Shown: one piece after another, positions 23,347 through 36,532 of the stretch
Position numbering within the stretch: the first letter of the stretch is position 1
Layout: the number at the start of each line of letters is the position of its first letter
Assembly: GCA_029582165.1 (NCBI GenBank)
Contig: CM055892.1
Location: 4,187,347-4,251,346 of the forward strand
From: Portulaca oleracea
Taxonomy: Eukaryota > Streptophyta > Magnoliopsida > Caryophyllales > Portulacaceae
Direction of reading: 5' to 3'
DNA length: 64,000 bases
Program-made: the position numbers and the translations under genes
The notes under the pieces: model-generated
Databases searched by the model: none
Told to the model about the DNA's origin: nothing
The model's input: the letters and a program-made list of their open reading frames with translations, nothing else

Positions 23347-25223
23347 CGGAGATACCAAATGGAGAGTTTCGTGATGAACCAGTAAAGAGAGTGTCGAATA
23401 CTTCAAGAATGCAAGGATATGGACTTGGCTTAAAGGAAAACTCCACCAACCAAGAACTAACTTTGGCTTAAAGGATTCATCCACCAACCAAAGCAACAAA
23501 CCCACCAAGACCAGATAAAGATAAACACCACTAATCTCTAAAGGATTTGGCTTAAACACACCACCATTAACAATGGATAAAGTAATTTAAGACGAGGGAA
23601 AATTGAGAGCAAAAAGCTTACAAAGTTTTTCCATAATTCATTATCAAATTTCTATCTAATTCATTAGCCAAGTTCTTCATTACAAATAAGCTTCTTGGCC
23701 CATATATGGATGTCCAAGGCACCCCTTTGGCTGCCATACATGACTCTAATAAGGAAAAATATGAATACAAAGACAACTTGCTAGAGATGGAAAGATTACA
23801 CTACCAAGTGACACATTAGCTTGATGTACTCCACACTTGACACCTCAATGAGCCTCTTTCCCAATTTATCCCAATGAAATAAAGCAAGAATCCATGGCAT
23901 GACACCTCACATGGGTGGCTCAACAAGGTAGCAAGTGGGTAAAACACCATGATTGCATACATTGTCAAGAACCGGTCAAAATCATTATTTCCAAATCTTG
24001 TCTGGTAAATAGGGATCCACGATGGTGCTAAGGCTCAAACTTTACCATCAGAAAGATCAATTTTCTCAAACTAATTTAGGCTCAAGAATAATCCAAAAAG
24101 CTTTTGTATTGATCAAGTTATGTCCTTGCGAAGTTGGTGCTGCCCAGTTGTGCGTCCAACCAGCAATCTAAGAATAAACGCCAAAATGAACCCCTTAATG
24201 ATCTTATTTGGTCTTCTAACCATCTCCATTGGAAAGATAACACCTAAAAATGGTAGGATCACTTGTTCTAAATAGAGAGAGCGCACTTGAGGATCATATT
24301 GGAAATCAGCCCAACATTACACTAAAAATCATAATGCTATCTAATCCCAAATTGCAATAAAAAACTCTTGATCTTTTCCAAGCTCCTAATGAACTTAACC
24401 CCTAGAACTCTTCAATTTCCCAATAGAAGGCCTTAAGGACAGACCAAATAAGGACCAATTGCATTCCTCCAAGGTTCGGGATCTACCTTGAAATGAACAC
24501 CGCTCCCCGATGGTGACTAAAATGATGCTACAAGGACCCGGATCCACCTTGAAATGGACCCCACAACCAAGTTTTAACAGTTGAGAGGGGAGGGAGGCTT
24601 CAAGAAGATGGCAACCATGGGTGCATCTAAATCGACCCAACCCCAATACGGTGCAGACTCTCCTTCTTGAAGAAGAGTTGCCCTCAACTCTTGGGCGTAA
24701 AAATCAAGGCATCTTCCATGAGTTTGTAATCCAACGTAGGAGCTTCCCAAAACCCTATGCATGGCCACACTCAGAACTCCTCATTTCTTGAATGGGTAGC
24801 GATTCTTGAAGGGGGCCGAGGTTATCTCTTCTTCATAGGTTCTTCCTCTTTAAAACCTAGCATTCATTATCTTGTTGAACTCAACAAGATATTCATCTCA
24901 AGAACGATGAAAGTTGAGGTAATCATGATGGACCTTAATTTCAATCAATCTTTGTTCAAGGATTGCCTTGCTAGGTTGATAAGGCATGACTTCCTCTTTT
25001 GGAAGTTCCTGAGTTGGCCCCTCCTCCTTTAAGGGCACTTCTTGCACCTCATCAAGCTCAAGAAGTTCTCCTTCCCTCGCCATGAGATGGACTTCTTCCA
25101 TCACCTCTTGTTCTTCCTTTTCACAAGGGGTTTCTTGGTGTTCATTTTCCTCATCATCATCTTGAAGATTGAAAATAGTAGAAGATTGAAAACGGAGATA
25201 ACAAACTCAAGCACATTAACCTA
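23347..25223 (-). repeat. Array unit 7 (1877 bp, internally deleted)
   Basis: Has lost about 420 bp: at about 25163 the gag-like frame jumps from catcatcatcttg directly to the leader sequence aagattgaaaatag. What remains is a gag-like C-terminal part (24898-25104) and a tail frame (24395-24768 in two overlapping frames). The primer-like site at its left edge is degenerate. Confidence 0.85.
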
Positions 25224-27517
25224 GGCTCTGATACCAAATGGAGAGCTTCGTGATGGGCAATGCTTGTGTTTAAGGTGAACACTTGACGAACCAGTAAAGA
25301 GAGTGTTGAATACTTCAAGAATGCAAGGATATGGACTTGGCTTAAAGGAAACCTCCACCGACCGAGAACTAACTTTGGCTTAAAGGATTAATCCACCAAC
25401 CAAAGCAACAAACCCACCGAGATTAGATAAAGATAAACACCACTAATCTCTAAAGGATTTGGCTTAAACACACCACCATTAATAATGGATAAAGTAATTT
25501 AAGACTTGAGGGAAAATTGAGAACAAAAAGCTTACAAAGTTTTTCCATAATTCATTATCAAACTTCTATCTAATTTATTAGCCAAGTTCGTCATTACAAA
25601 TAAGCTTCTTGGCCCATATATGGATGTCCAAGGCACCTCTTTGGCTGCCCTACATGACTTTAATAAGGAAAAATATGAATACAAAGACAACTTGCTAGAA
25701 ATGGAAAGATTACACTACAAAGTGACACATTAGCTTGATGTACTCCACACTTGACACCTCAATGAGCCTCTTTCCCAATTTATCCCAATGAAATAAAGCA
25801 AGAATCCATGGCATGACACCTCACATGGGTGGGTCAACAAGGTAACAAGTGGGTAAAACACCGTGATTCCATACATTGTCAAGAACCGGTCAAAAGCATT
25901 ATTTCCAAATCCTGTCTGGTAAATAGGGATCCACGATGGTGCTAAGGCTGAAACTTTACCGGCAGAAAGATCAATTTTCTCGAACCAATTTAGGCTCATG
26001 AATCATCCAAAAAGCTTTTGTATTGATCAAGTTATGTCCTTGCGAAGTTGGTGTTGCGCAGTTGTGCGTCCAACCTGCACATCTAAAAAGAAACGCCAAA
26101 ATGAACCCCTTAATGATCTTATTTGGTCTTCTAACCATCTTTGTTGGAAAGATAACACCTCAAAATGGTAGGATCACTTGTGCTAAACAGAGAGAGCGTA
26201 CTTGAGGATCATATTGGAAATCAGCCCAACATTACACTAAAAATCATAATGTTATCTAATCCCAAATTGCAATAAAAAACTCTTGATCTTTTCCAAGCTC
26301 CTAATGAACTTGACCCCTAGAACTCTTCAATTTTCCAATAGAAGGCCTTAAGGACATACCAAATAAGGACCAATTGCATTCCTCCAAGGTCCGGGATCTA
26401 CCTTGAAATGAACACCGCTCCCCGATGGTGACTAAAATGATGCTCCAAGGACCCGGATCCACCTTGAAATGGACCCCACAACCAATATTAAATTGTTGAG
26501 AGGGGAGGGAGGCTTCAAGCAAGATGGCAACCATGGGTGCATCTAAATCGACCCAACCCCAATACGGTGCAGACTTTCCTTCTTGAAGAAGAGTTGCCCT
26601 CAATTCTTGGGGATATAAATAGAGGCATCGTCCATGAGTTTGTAATCCAACGTAGGAGCTTCCCAAAAGCCCACGCATGGTCACACTGAGAACTCCTCCT
26701 TCCTTGAAGAAGTAGCGATTCTGAAAGGGCGCTGGGGTTATCTCTTCTTCATAATTGCTTCCTCTTTAAAACCTAGCGTTCATTATCTTGTTGAACTCAA
26801 CAAGATATTCATCACAAGAAAGATGAAAGTTGACGTAATCATGATGGACCTTACTTTCAGTAAATCTTGGTTCAAGGATTGCCTTGCAAGGTTGATAAGG
26901 CATGACCTCCTCTTTTGGAAGATCCTGAATATGCTCCTATTCCTTTAAGGGCACTTCTTGCACCTCATTAAGCTCAAGGAGCTCTCCTTCCCTCGCGATG
27001 AGATGGACTTCTTCCATCACCTCTTGTTCTTCCTTTTCACAAGGGGTTTCTTGGTGTTCATTTTCCTCATCATCATCTTGGAAATACTTGCCAAAGAACT
27101 CCCAATTCATGTAGTAATTTAATTGGCTCCAAATGGAGATCTTAGGCTTTCCAAGTGCAATCCTTTCTTCTTGGAAAGCTTTAAGCCACACAGTAGTATC
27201 TCTTTCAAGATAAGAGGTGACAAAGGTGAATCCTTGCTCATTGGAGAGGTCATATCCCTTCATAAATTTCTCAAAAGCCAAGACCCCTTCTATGTAGATG
27301 CTTGGATCTTTTAAGCCTTTAAGAAACTAAGATATCAAGGGCCAAACTAAGGGAGGATCATTAATTTCATGAAGAAGGTTTGGGAAGATATTGTTCGGGA
27401 TTTTTTTTTTTTTGTTGTGATGGCTCTTTTCTTCGCTGGTTTTGTGAGAGAAAATGGAGAGAAAGAAAACGGTAAAAGATTGAAAACGGAGATAACAAAC
27501 TCAAGCACACTAACCTG
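25224..27517 (-). repeat. Array unit 8 (2294 bp)
   Basis: Gag-like frame 26937-27281 with the intact EQGFTFVTSYLERDTTVW version; tail frame 26301-26684; second short frame 25730-25999. Shares private variants with unit 10 rather than with unit 9: caaccaatattaaattg near 26480, ggacatacc near 26353, and ggtaacaag plus accgtgatt near 25840-25867. Confidence 0.85.
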
Positions 27518-29810
27518 GGCTCTGATACCAAATGGAGAGCTTCGTGTTGAGCAATGCTTGTGTTTAAGGTGAACACTTGATGAACTAGTAAAGAGAGTTT
27601 TGAATACTTCAAGAATGCAAGGATATGGACTTCGCTTAAAAGAAACCTCCACCAACCGAGAACGAACTTTGGCTTAAAGGATTAATCCAACAACCAAAGC
27701 AACAAACGCACCAAGACTAGATAAGATAAACACAACTAATCTCTGAAGGATTTGGCTTAAACACACCACCATTAACAATGGATAAAGTAATTTAAGACTT
27801 GAGGGAAAATTGAGAGCAAAAAGCTTACAAAGTTTTTCCATAATTCATTATCAAATTTCTATCTAATTCATTAGCAAAGTTCTTCATTACAAATAAGCTT
27901 CTTGGCCCATATATGGATGTCCAAGGCACCCCTTTGGCTGCCATACATGACTCTAATGAAGAAAAATATGTATACAAAGACAACTTGCTAGAAATGGAAA
28001 GATTACACTACAAAGTGACACATTAACTTGATGTACTCCACACTTGACACCTCAATGAGCCTCTTTGCCAAGTTATCCCAATGAAATAAAGCAAGAATCC
28101 ATTGCATGACACCTCACATGGGCGGCTCAACAAGGTAGCAAGTGGGTAAAACACCATGATTGCATACATTGTCAAGAACTGGCCAAAAGAATTATTTCCA
28201 AATCCTGTCTGGTAAATAGGGATCCACGATGGTGCTAAGGTGAAACTTTACCAGCAGAAAGATCAATTTTCTCGAACCAATTTAGGCTCATGAATCATCC
28301 AAAAAGCTTTTGTATTGATCAAGTTATGTCCCTGCGAAGTAGATGCTGCGCAGTTGTGCGTCCAACCTGCACATCTAAGAAGAAACGCCAAAATGAACCC
28401 CTTAATGATCGTATTTGGTCTTCTAACCAGCTCCGTTGGAAAGATAACACCTCAAAATGGTAGGATCACTTGTGCTAAATAGAGAGAGCGTACTTGAGGA
28501 TCATATTGGAAATCAGCCCAACATTACACTAAAAATCATAATGTTATCTAATCCCAAATTGCAATAAAAAACTCTTGATCTTTTCCAAGCTCCAAATGAA
28601 CTTAACCCCTAGAACTCTTCAATTTCCCAATAGAAGGCCTTAAGGACAGACCAAATAAGGACCAATTGCATTCCTCTAAGGTCCGGGATCTACCTTGAAA
28701 TGAACACAGCTCCCCGATGGTGACTAAAATGATGCTCCAAGGACCCGGATCCACCTTGAAATGGACCCCACAACCAAGTTTGAATTTTTGAGAGGGGAGG
28801 GAGGCTTCAAGTAAGATGGCAACCAAGGGTGCATCTAAATCGACCCAACCCCAATACGGTGCAGACTCTCCTTCTTGAAGAAGAGTTGCCCTCAACTCTT
28901 GGGGGTAAAAATCAAGGCATCCTCTATGAGTTTGTAATCCAACGTAGGAGCTTCCCAAAAGCCCATGCATGGCCACACTGAGAACTCCTCCTTTCTTGAA
29001 TGAGTAGCGCTTCTTGAAGGGGACTTGGGTTATCTCTTCTTCATATTAGCTTCCTCTTTCAATCCTAGCATTAATTATCTTGTTGAACTCAACAAGATAT
29101 TCATCACAAGAAATTTGAAAGTTGAGGTAATCATGATGGACCTTACTTTCAATCAATCTTGGTTCAAGGATTGCCTTGCTAGGTTGATAAGGCATGACCT
29201 CCTCTTTTGGAAGTTCTTGAATTGGCTTCGTCTCCTTTAAGGGCTCTTCTTGGACCTCATCAAGCTCAAGGAGCTCTCCTTCCCTAGCCATGAGATGGAC
29301 TTCTTCCATCACCTCTTGTTCTTCCTTTTCACTAGGGGTTTCTTGGTGTTCATTTTCCTCATCATCATCTTGGAAATACTGGCCAAAGAACTCCCAATTC
29401 ATTTAGTAATTGAGTTGGCTCCAAGTGGAGATCTTAGGCTTTCTAAGTGCAATCCTTTCTTCTTGGAAAGCTTTAAGACACACAGTAGTATATCTTTCAA
29501 GAAAAGAGGTGACAAAGGTTAATCCTAGCTAATTGGAGAGATCATATCCCTTCATACATTTCTCAAAAGCCAAAACCCCTTCTATGTAGATGCTTGGATC
29601 TTTTAAGCCTTTAAGAAACTTAGATATCAAGGGCCAAACTAAGGGAGAATCATTCATTTCATGAAGAAGGTTTGAGAAGATATTGTTCGGGATTTTTTTT
29701 TTTTTTTTTGTGATGGCTCATTTCTTCGTTTGTTTTGTGAGAGAAAATGGAGAGAAAGAAAATGGTAGAAGATTGAAAACGGAGATAACAAACTCAAGCA
29801 CATTAACCGA
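27518..29810 (-). repeat. Array unit 9 (2293 bp)
   Basis: Gag-like frame 29046-29402, tail frame 28602-28976. Carries the left-hand type nonsense codon (ctagctaattgg near 29526), although its neighbours 8 and 10 do not. Also shares ggcttcgtctcc (near 29224) only with unit 14. A mosaic unit. Confidence 0.85.
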
Positions 29811-32096
29811 GGCTCCTATACCAAATGGAGAGTTTCGTGATGGGCAATGCTTGAGTTTAAGATGAACACTTAATGAACCAGTAAAGAGAGTGTCGAATAC
29901 TTCAAAAATGCAAGGATATGAACTTGGCTAAAAGGAAAACTCGACCAAACCAAGAACTAACTTTGGCTTAAAGAATTCATCCACCAACCAAAGCAACAAA
30001 CCCACCAAGACCAGATAAAGATAAACACCACTTATCTCTAAAGGATTTGGCTTAAACACACCACCATTAACAATGGATAAAGTAATTTAAGACGAGGGAA
30101 AATTGAGAGCAAACAGCTTACAAAGTTTTTCCATAATTCATTATCAAATTTCTGTCCAATTCATTAGCCAAGTTCTTCATTACAAATAAGCTTCTTGGCC
30201 CATATATGGATGTCCAAGCCACCCCTTTGGCTGCCATACATGACTCTAATAAGGAAAAATATGAATACAAAGACAACTTGCTAAAGATGGAAAGATTACA
30301 CTACAAAGTGACACATTAGCTTGATGTACTCCACACTTGACACCTCAATGAGCCTCTTTCCCAATTTATCCCAATGAAATATAGCAAGAATCGATGGCAT
30401 GACACCTCACATGGGTGGCTCTACAAGGTAACAAGTTGGTAAAACACCGTGATTGCATACATTGTCAAGAACCGGTCAAAAGCATTATTTCCAAATCATG
30501 TCAATAGGGATCCACGATGGTGCTAAGGCTGAAACTTTACCGGCAGAAAGATCAATTTTCTCGTACAATTTAGGCTCATGAATCATCCAAAAAACTTTTG
30601 TATTGATCAAGTTATGTCCTTGCGAACTTGGTGCTGCGCAGTTGTGCGTCCAACCTGCACATCTAAGAAGAAACGCCAAAATGAACCCCTTAATGATCTT
30701 ATTTGGTCTTCTAACCATCTTTGTTGGAAAGATAACACCTCAAAATGGTAGGATCACTTGTGCTAAACAGAGAGAGCGTACTTGAGGATCATATTGGAAA
30801 TCAGCCCAACATTACACTAAAAATCATAATGTTATCTAATCCCAAATTGCAATAAAAAACTCTTGATCTTTTCCAAGCTCCTAATGAACTTCACCCCTAG
30901 AACTCTTCAATTTCCCAATAGAAGGCCTTAAGGACATACCAAATAAGGACCAATTGCATTCCTCCAAGGTCCGGGATCTACCTTGAAATGAACACCGCTC
31001 CCCGATGGTGACTAAAATGATGCTCCAAGGACCCGGATCCACCTTAAAATGGATCCCACAACCAATATTAAATTGTTGAGAGGGGAGGGAGGCTTCAAGC
31101 AAGATGGCAACGATGGGTGCATCTAAATCGACCCAACCCCAATACGGTGCAGACTCTCCTTCTTGAAGAAGAGTTGCCCTCAATTCTTGGGGATAAAAAT
31201 AGAGGCATCGTCCATGAGTTTGTAATCCAACGTAGGAGCTTCCCAAAAGCCCACGCATGGCCAAACTGAGAACTCCTCCTTCCTTGAATAAGTAGCGATT
31301 CTTAAAGGGGGCTGGGGTTATCTCTTCTTCATAGTTGCTTCCTCTTTAAAACCTAGCGTTCATTATCTTGTTGAACTCAACAAGATATTCATCACAAGAA
31401 AGATGAAAGTTGACGTAATCATGATGGACCTTACTTTCAGTCAATCTTGGTTCAAGGATTGCCTTGCAAGGTTGATAAGGCATGACCTCCTCTTTTGGAA
31501 GTTCCTGAATATGCTCCTATTCCTTTAAGGGTACTTCTTGCACCTCATCAAGCTCAAGGAGCTCTCCTTCCCTTGCGATGAGATGGACTTCTTCCATCAC
31601 CTCTTGTTCTTCCTTTTCACAAGGGGTTTCTTGGTGTTCATTTTCCTCATCATCATCTTGGAAATACTTGCCAAAGAACTCCCAATTCATGTAGTAATTT
31701 AATTGGCTCCAAATGGAGATCTTAGGCTTTCCAAGTGCAATCCTTTCTTCTTGGAAAGCTTTAAGCCACACAGTAGTATCTCTTTCAAGATAAGAGGTGA
31801 CAAAGGTGAATCCTTGCTCACTGGAGAGGTCATATCCCTTCATACATTTCTTAAAAGCCAAGACCCCTTCTATGTAGATGCTTGGATCTTTTAAGCCTTT
31901 AAGAAACTTAGATATCAAGGGCCAAACTAAGGGAGGATCATTCATTTCATGAAGAAGGTTTGGGAAGATATTGTTCGGGATTTTTTTTTTTTTTTGTGAT
32001 GGCTCATTTCTTCGCTGGTTTTGTGAGAGAAAATGGAGAGAAAGAAAACGGTAAAAGATTGAAAACAGAGATAACAAACTCAAGCACACTAACCTA
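29811..32096 (-). repeat. Array unit 10 (2286 bp)
   Basis: Gag-like ORF 31517-32191 open for 224 codons from the leader to VPLKE; tail frame 30881-31264. Its left part shares the rare gacgaggg deletion (near 30091) with unit 7 (near 23593), its middle shares variants with unit 8. The primer-like site is altered to ggctcctatacc. Confidence 0.85.
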
Positions 32097-34239
32097 GGCT
32101 CCGATACCAAATGGAGAGCTTCGTGTTGGGCAATGCTTGTGTTTAAGGTGAACACTTGATGAACCAGTAAAGAGTGTTTTGAATACTTCAAGAATGCAAG
32201 GATATGGACTTGGCTTAAAGGAAACCTCCACCAACCGAGAACTAACTTTGGCTTAAAGGATTAATCCAACAACCAAAGCAACAAACGCACCAAGACTAGA
32301 TAAAGATAAACACAACTTCTTTAAAAATAAGCTTCTTGGCCCATATATGGATGTCCAAGGAACCCCTTTGGCTGGCATACATGACTCTAATGAGGAAAAA
32401 TATGAATACAAAGACAACTTGCTAGAAATGGAAAGATTACACTACAAAGTGACACATTAACTTGATGTACTCCACACTTGACACCTCAATGAGCCCCTTT
32501 CCCAAGTTATCCCAATGAAATAAAGCAAGAATCCATTGCATGACACCTCACATGGGTCGCTCAACAAGGTAGCAAGTGGGTAAAACACCATGATTGCATG
32601 CATTGTCAAGAACCGGTCAAAAGCATTATTTCCAAATCCTGTCTGGTAAATAGGGATCCACGATGTTGCTAAGGCTGAAACTTTACCAGCAGAAAGATCA
32701 ATTTTCTCGAACCAATTTAGGCTCATGAATCATCCAAAAAGCTTTTGTATTGATCAAGTTATGTCCTTGCGAAGTTGGTGCTGCGCAGTTGTGCGTCCAA
32801 CCTGCACGTCTAAGAAGAAACGCCAAAATGAACCCCTTAATGATCTTATTTTGTCTTCTTATTATCTCTGTTGGAAAGATAACACCTCAAAATGGTAGGA
32901 TCACTTGTGCTAAACAGAGAGAGCGTACTTGAGGATCATATTGGAAATAACCCCAACATTACAATAAAAAATCATAATGTTATCTAATCTCAAATTGCAA
33001 TAAAAAACTCTTTATCTTTTCCAAGCTCCTAATGAACTTAACCCCTAGAACTCTTCAATTTCCCAATAGAAGGCCTTAAGGACAGACCAAATAAGGACCA
33101 ATTACATTCCTTTAAGGTCCGGGATCCACCTTGAAATGAACACCGCTCCCCGATGGTGACTAAAATGATGCTCCAAGGAACCGGATCCACCTTGAAATGT
33201 ACCCCACAACCAAGTTATAATTGTTGAGAGGGGAGAGAGGCTTCAAGCAAGATGGGAACCATGGGTGCATCTAAATCGACCCAACCCCAATACGGTGCAG
33301 ACTCTCCTTCTTTAAGAAGAGTTGCCCTCAACTCTTGGGGGTAAAAATCAAGGCATCCTCCATGAGTTTGTAATCCAACGTAGGAGCTTCCCAAAAGCCC
33401 ATGCATGGCCACACTGAGAACTCCTCGTTTCTTGAATGAGTAGCGATTCTTGAAGGGGGCTGGGGTTATCTCTTCTTCATAGTTGCTTCATCTTTAAAAC
33501 CTAGCATTCATTATCTTGTTGAACTCAAGATATTCATCACAAGAAAGATGAAAGTTGAGGTAATCATGATGGACCTTACTTTCAGTCAATCTTGGTTCAA
33601 GGATTGCCTTGCTAGGTTGATAAGGCATGACCTCCTCTTTTGGAAGTTCCTGAATATGCTCCTATTCCTTTAAGGGCACTTCTTGCACCTCATCAAGCTC
33701 AAGGAGCTCTCCTTCCCTAGCGATGAGATGGACTTCTTCCATCACCTCTTGTTCTTCCTTTTCACAAGGGGTTTCTTGGTGTTCATTTTCCTCATCATCA
33801 TCTTGGAAATACTTGCCAAAGAATTCCCAATTCATGTAGTAATTGAGTTGGCTCCAAATGGAGATCTTAGGCTTTCCAAGTGCAATCCTTTCTTCTTGGA
33901 AAGCTTTAAGCCACACAGTAGTATCTCTTTCAAGATAAGAGGTGACAAAGGTGAATCCTTGCTCACTGGAGAGGTCATATCCCTTCATACATTTCTAAAA
34001 AGCTAAGACCCCTTCTTTGTAGATGCTTGGATCTTTTAAGCCTTTAAGAAACTTAGATATCAAGGGCCAAACTAAGGGAGGATCATTCATTTCATGAAGA
34101 AGGTTTGGGAAGATATTTTTCGGGATTTTTTTTTTTTTGTGATGGCTCATTTCTTCGCTGGTTTTGTGAGAGAAAATGGAGAGAAAGAAAACGGTAAAAG
34201 ATTGAAAACGGAGATAACAAACTCAAGCACACTAACCTA
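32097..34239 (-). repeat. Array unit 11 (2143 bp)
   Basis: About 150 bp are deleted near 32318 (aaacacaac joined to ttctttaaaaataagc). Gag-like frame 33662-33988, tail frame 33215-33412, second short frame 32457-32726. Very close to unit 12: both lack caa in gaactcaagatattc and both read ctaagaccccttctttgtag. Confidence 0.85.
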
Positions 34240-36532
34240 GGCTCCGATACCAAATGGAGAGCTTCGTGTTGGGCAATGCTTGTGTTTAAGGTGAACACTT
34301 GATGAACCAGTAAAGAGAGTTTTGAATACTTCAAGAATGCAAGGATATGGACTTGGCTTAAAGGAAACCTCCACCAACCGAGCACTAACTTTGGCTTAAA
34401 GGATTAATCCAACAACCAAAGCAACAAACGCACCATGACTAGATAAAGATAAACACAACTAATCTCTGAAGGATTTGGTGTAAACACACCACCATTAACA
34501 ATGGATAAAGTAATTTAAGACTTGAGGGAAAATTGAGAGCAAAAAGCTTACAAAATCTTTCCGTAATTCATTATCAAATTTCTATCTAATTCATTAGCCA
34601 AGTTCTTCATTAAAAAAAACCTTCTTGGCCCATATATGGATGTCCAAGGATCCCCTTTGGCTGCCATACATGACTCTAATGAGGAAAAATATGAATACAA
34701 AGACAACTTGCTAGAAATGGAAAGATTACACTACAAAGTGACACATTAACTTGATGTACTCCACACTTGACACCTCAATGAGCCCCTTTCCCAAGTTAAC
34801 CCAATGAAATAAAGCAAGAATCAATTGCATGACACCTCACATGGGTGGCTCAACAAGGTAGCAAGTGGGTAAAACACCATGATTGCATGCATTGTCAAGA
34901 ACCGGTCAAAAGTATTATTTCCAAATCCTGTCTGGTAAATAGGGATCCACGAAATTGCTAAGGCTGAAACTTTACCAGCAGAAAGATCAATTTTCTCGAA
35001 CCAATTTAGGCTCATGAATCATCCAAAAAGCTTTTGTATTGATCAAGTTATGTCCTTGCGAAGTTGGTGCTGCGCAGTTGTGCGTCCAACCAGCACATCT
35101 AAGAAGAAACGCAAAAATGAACCCCGTAATGATCTTATTTGGTCTTCTTATTATCTCCGTTGGAAAGATAACACCTCAAAATGGTAGGATCACTTGTGCT
35201 AAACAGAGAGAGCGTACTTGAGGATCATATTGGAAATAACCCCAACATTACACTAAAAATCATAATGTTATCTAATCTCAAATTGCAATAAAAAACTCTT
35301 GATCTTTTCCAAGCTCCTAATGAACTTAACCCCTAGAACTCTTCAATTTCCCAATAAAAGGCCTTAAGGACAGACCAAATAAGGACCAATTACATTCCTT
35401 TAAGGTCCGGGATCCACCTTGAAATGAACACCGCTCCCCGATGGTGACTAAAATGATGCTCCAAGGACCCGGATCCACCTTGAAATGGACCCCACAACCA
35501 AGTTTTAATTGTTAAGAGGGGAGGGAGGCTTCAAGCAAGATGGCAACCATGGGTGCATCTAAATCGACCCAACCCCAACCCCAATCTGGACTCTCCTTCT
35601 TTAAGAAGAGTTGCCCTCAACTCTTGGGGGTAAAAATCAAGGCATCCTCCATGAGTTTGTAATCCAACGTAGGAGCTTCCCAAAAGCCCATGCATGGCCA
35701 CACTGAGAACTCCTCGTTTCTTGAATGAGTAGCGATTCTTGAAGGGGGCTGGGGTTATCTCTTCTTCATAGTTGCTTCATCTTTAAAACCTAGCATTCAT
35801 TATCTTGTTGAACTCAAGATATTCATCACAAGAAAGATGAAAGTTGAGGTAATCATGATGGACCTTACTTTCAGTCAATCTTGGTTCAAGGATTGCCTTG
35901 CTAGGTTGATAAGGCATGACCTCCTCTTTTGGAAGTTCCTGAATATGCTCCTATTCCTTTAAGGGCACTTCTTGCACCTCATCAAGCTCAAGGAGCTCTC
36001 CTTCCCTAGCGATGAGATGGACTTCTTCCATCACCTCTTGTTCTTCCTTTTCACAAGGGGTTTCTTGGTGTTCATTTTCCTCATCATCATCTTGGAAATA
36101 CTTGCCAAAGAACTCCCAATTCATGTAGTAATTGAGTTGGCTCCAAAGGGAGATCTTAGGCTTTCCAAGTGCAATCCTTTCTTCTTGGAAAGCTTTAAGC
36201 CACACAGTAGTATCTCTTTCAAGATAAGAGGTGACAAAGGTGAATCCTTGCTCACTGGAGAGGTCATATCCCTTCATACATTTCTAAAAAGCTAAGACCC
36301 CTTCTTTGTAGATGCTTGGATCTTTTAAGCCTTTAAGAAACTTAGATATCAAGGGCCAAACTAAGGGAGGATCATTCATTTCATGAAGAAGGTTTGGGAA
36401 GATATTGTTCGGGATTTTTTTTTTTTTTGTTGTGATGGCTCTTTTCTTCGCTGGTTTTGTAAGAGAAAATGGAGAGAAAGAAAACTGTAAAAGATTGAAA
36501 ACGGAGATAACAAACTCAAGCACACTAACGTA
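34240..36532 (-). repeat. Array unit 12 (2293 bp)
   Basis: Gag-like frame 35951-36277; the frame opening at 36284-36670 gives the leader and N-terminal part, separated by one stop near 36281. Second short frame 34821-35015 is truncated by a change in its 3' part. A small ccaaccccaacccc repeat near 35567 alters the tail frame. Confidence 0.85.
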
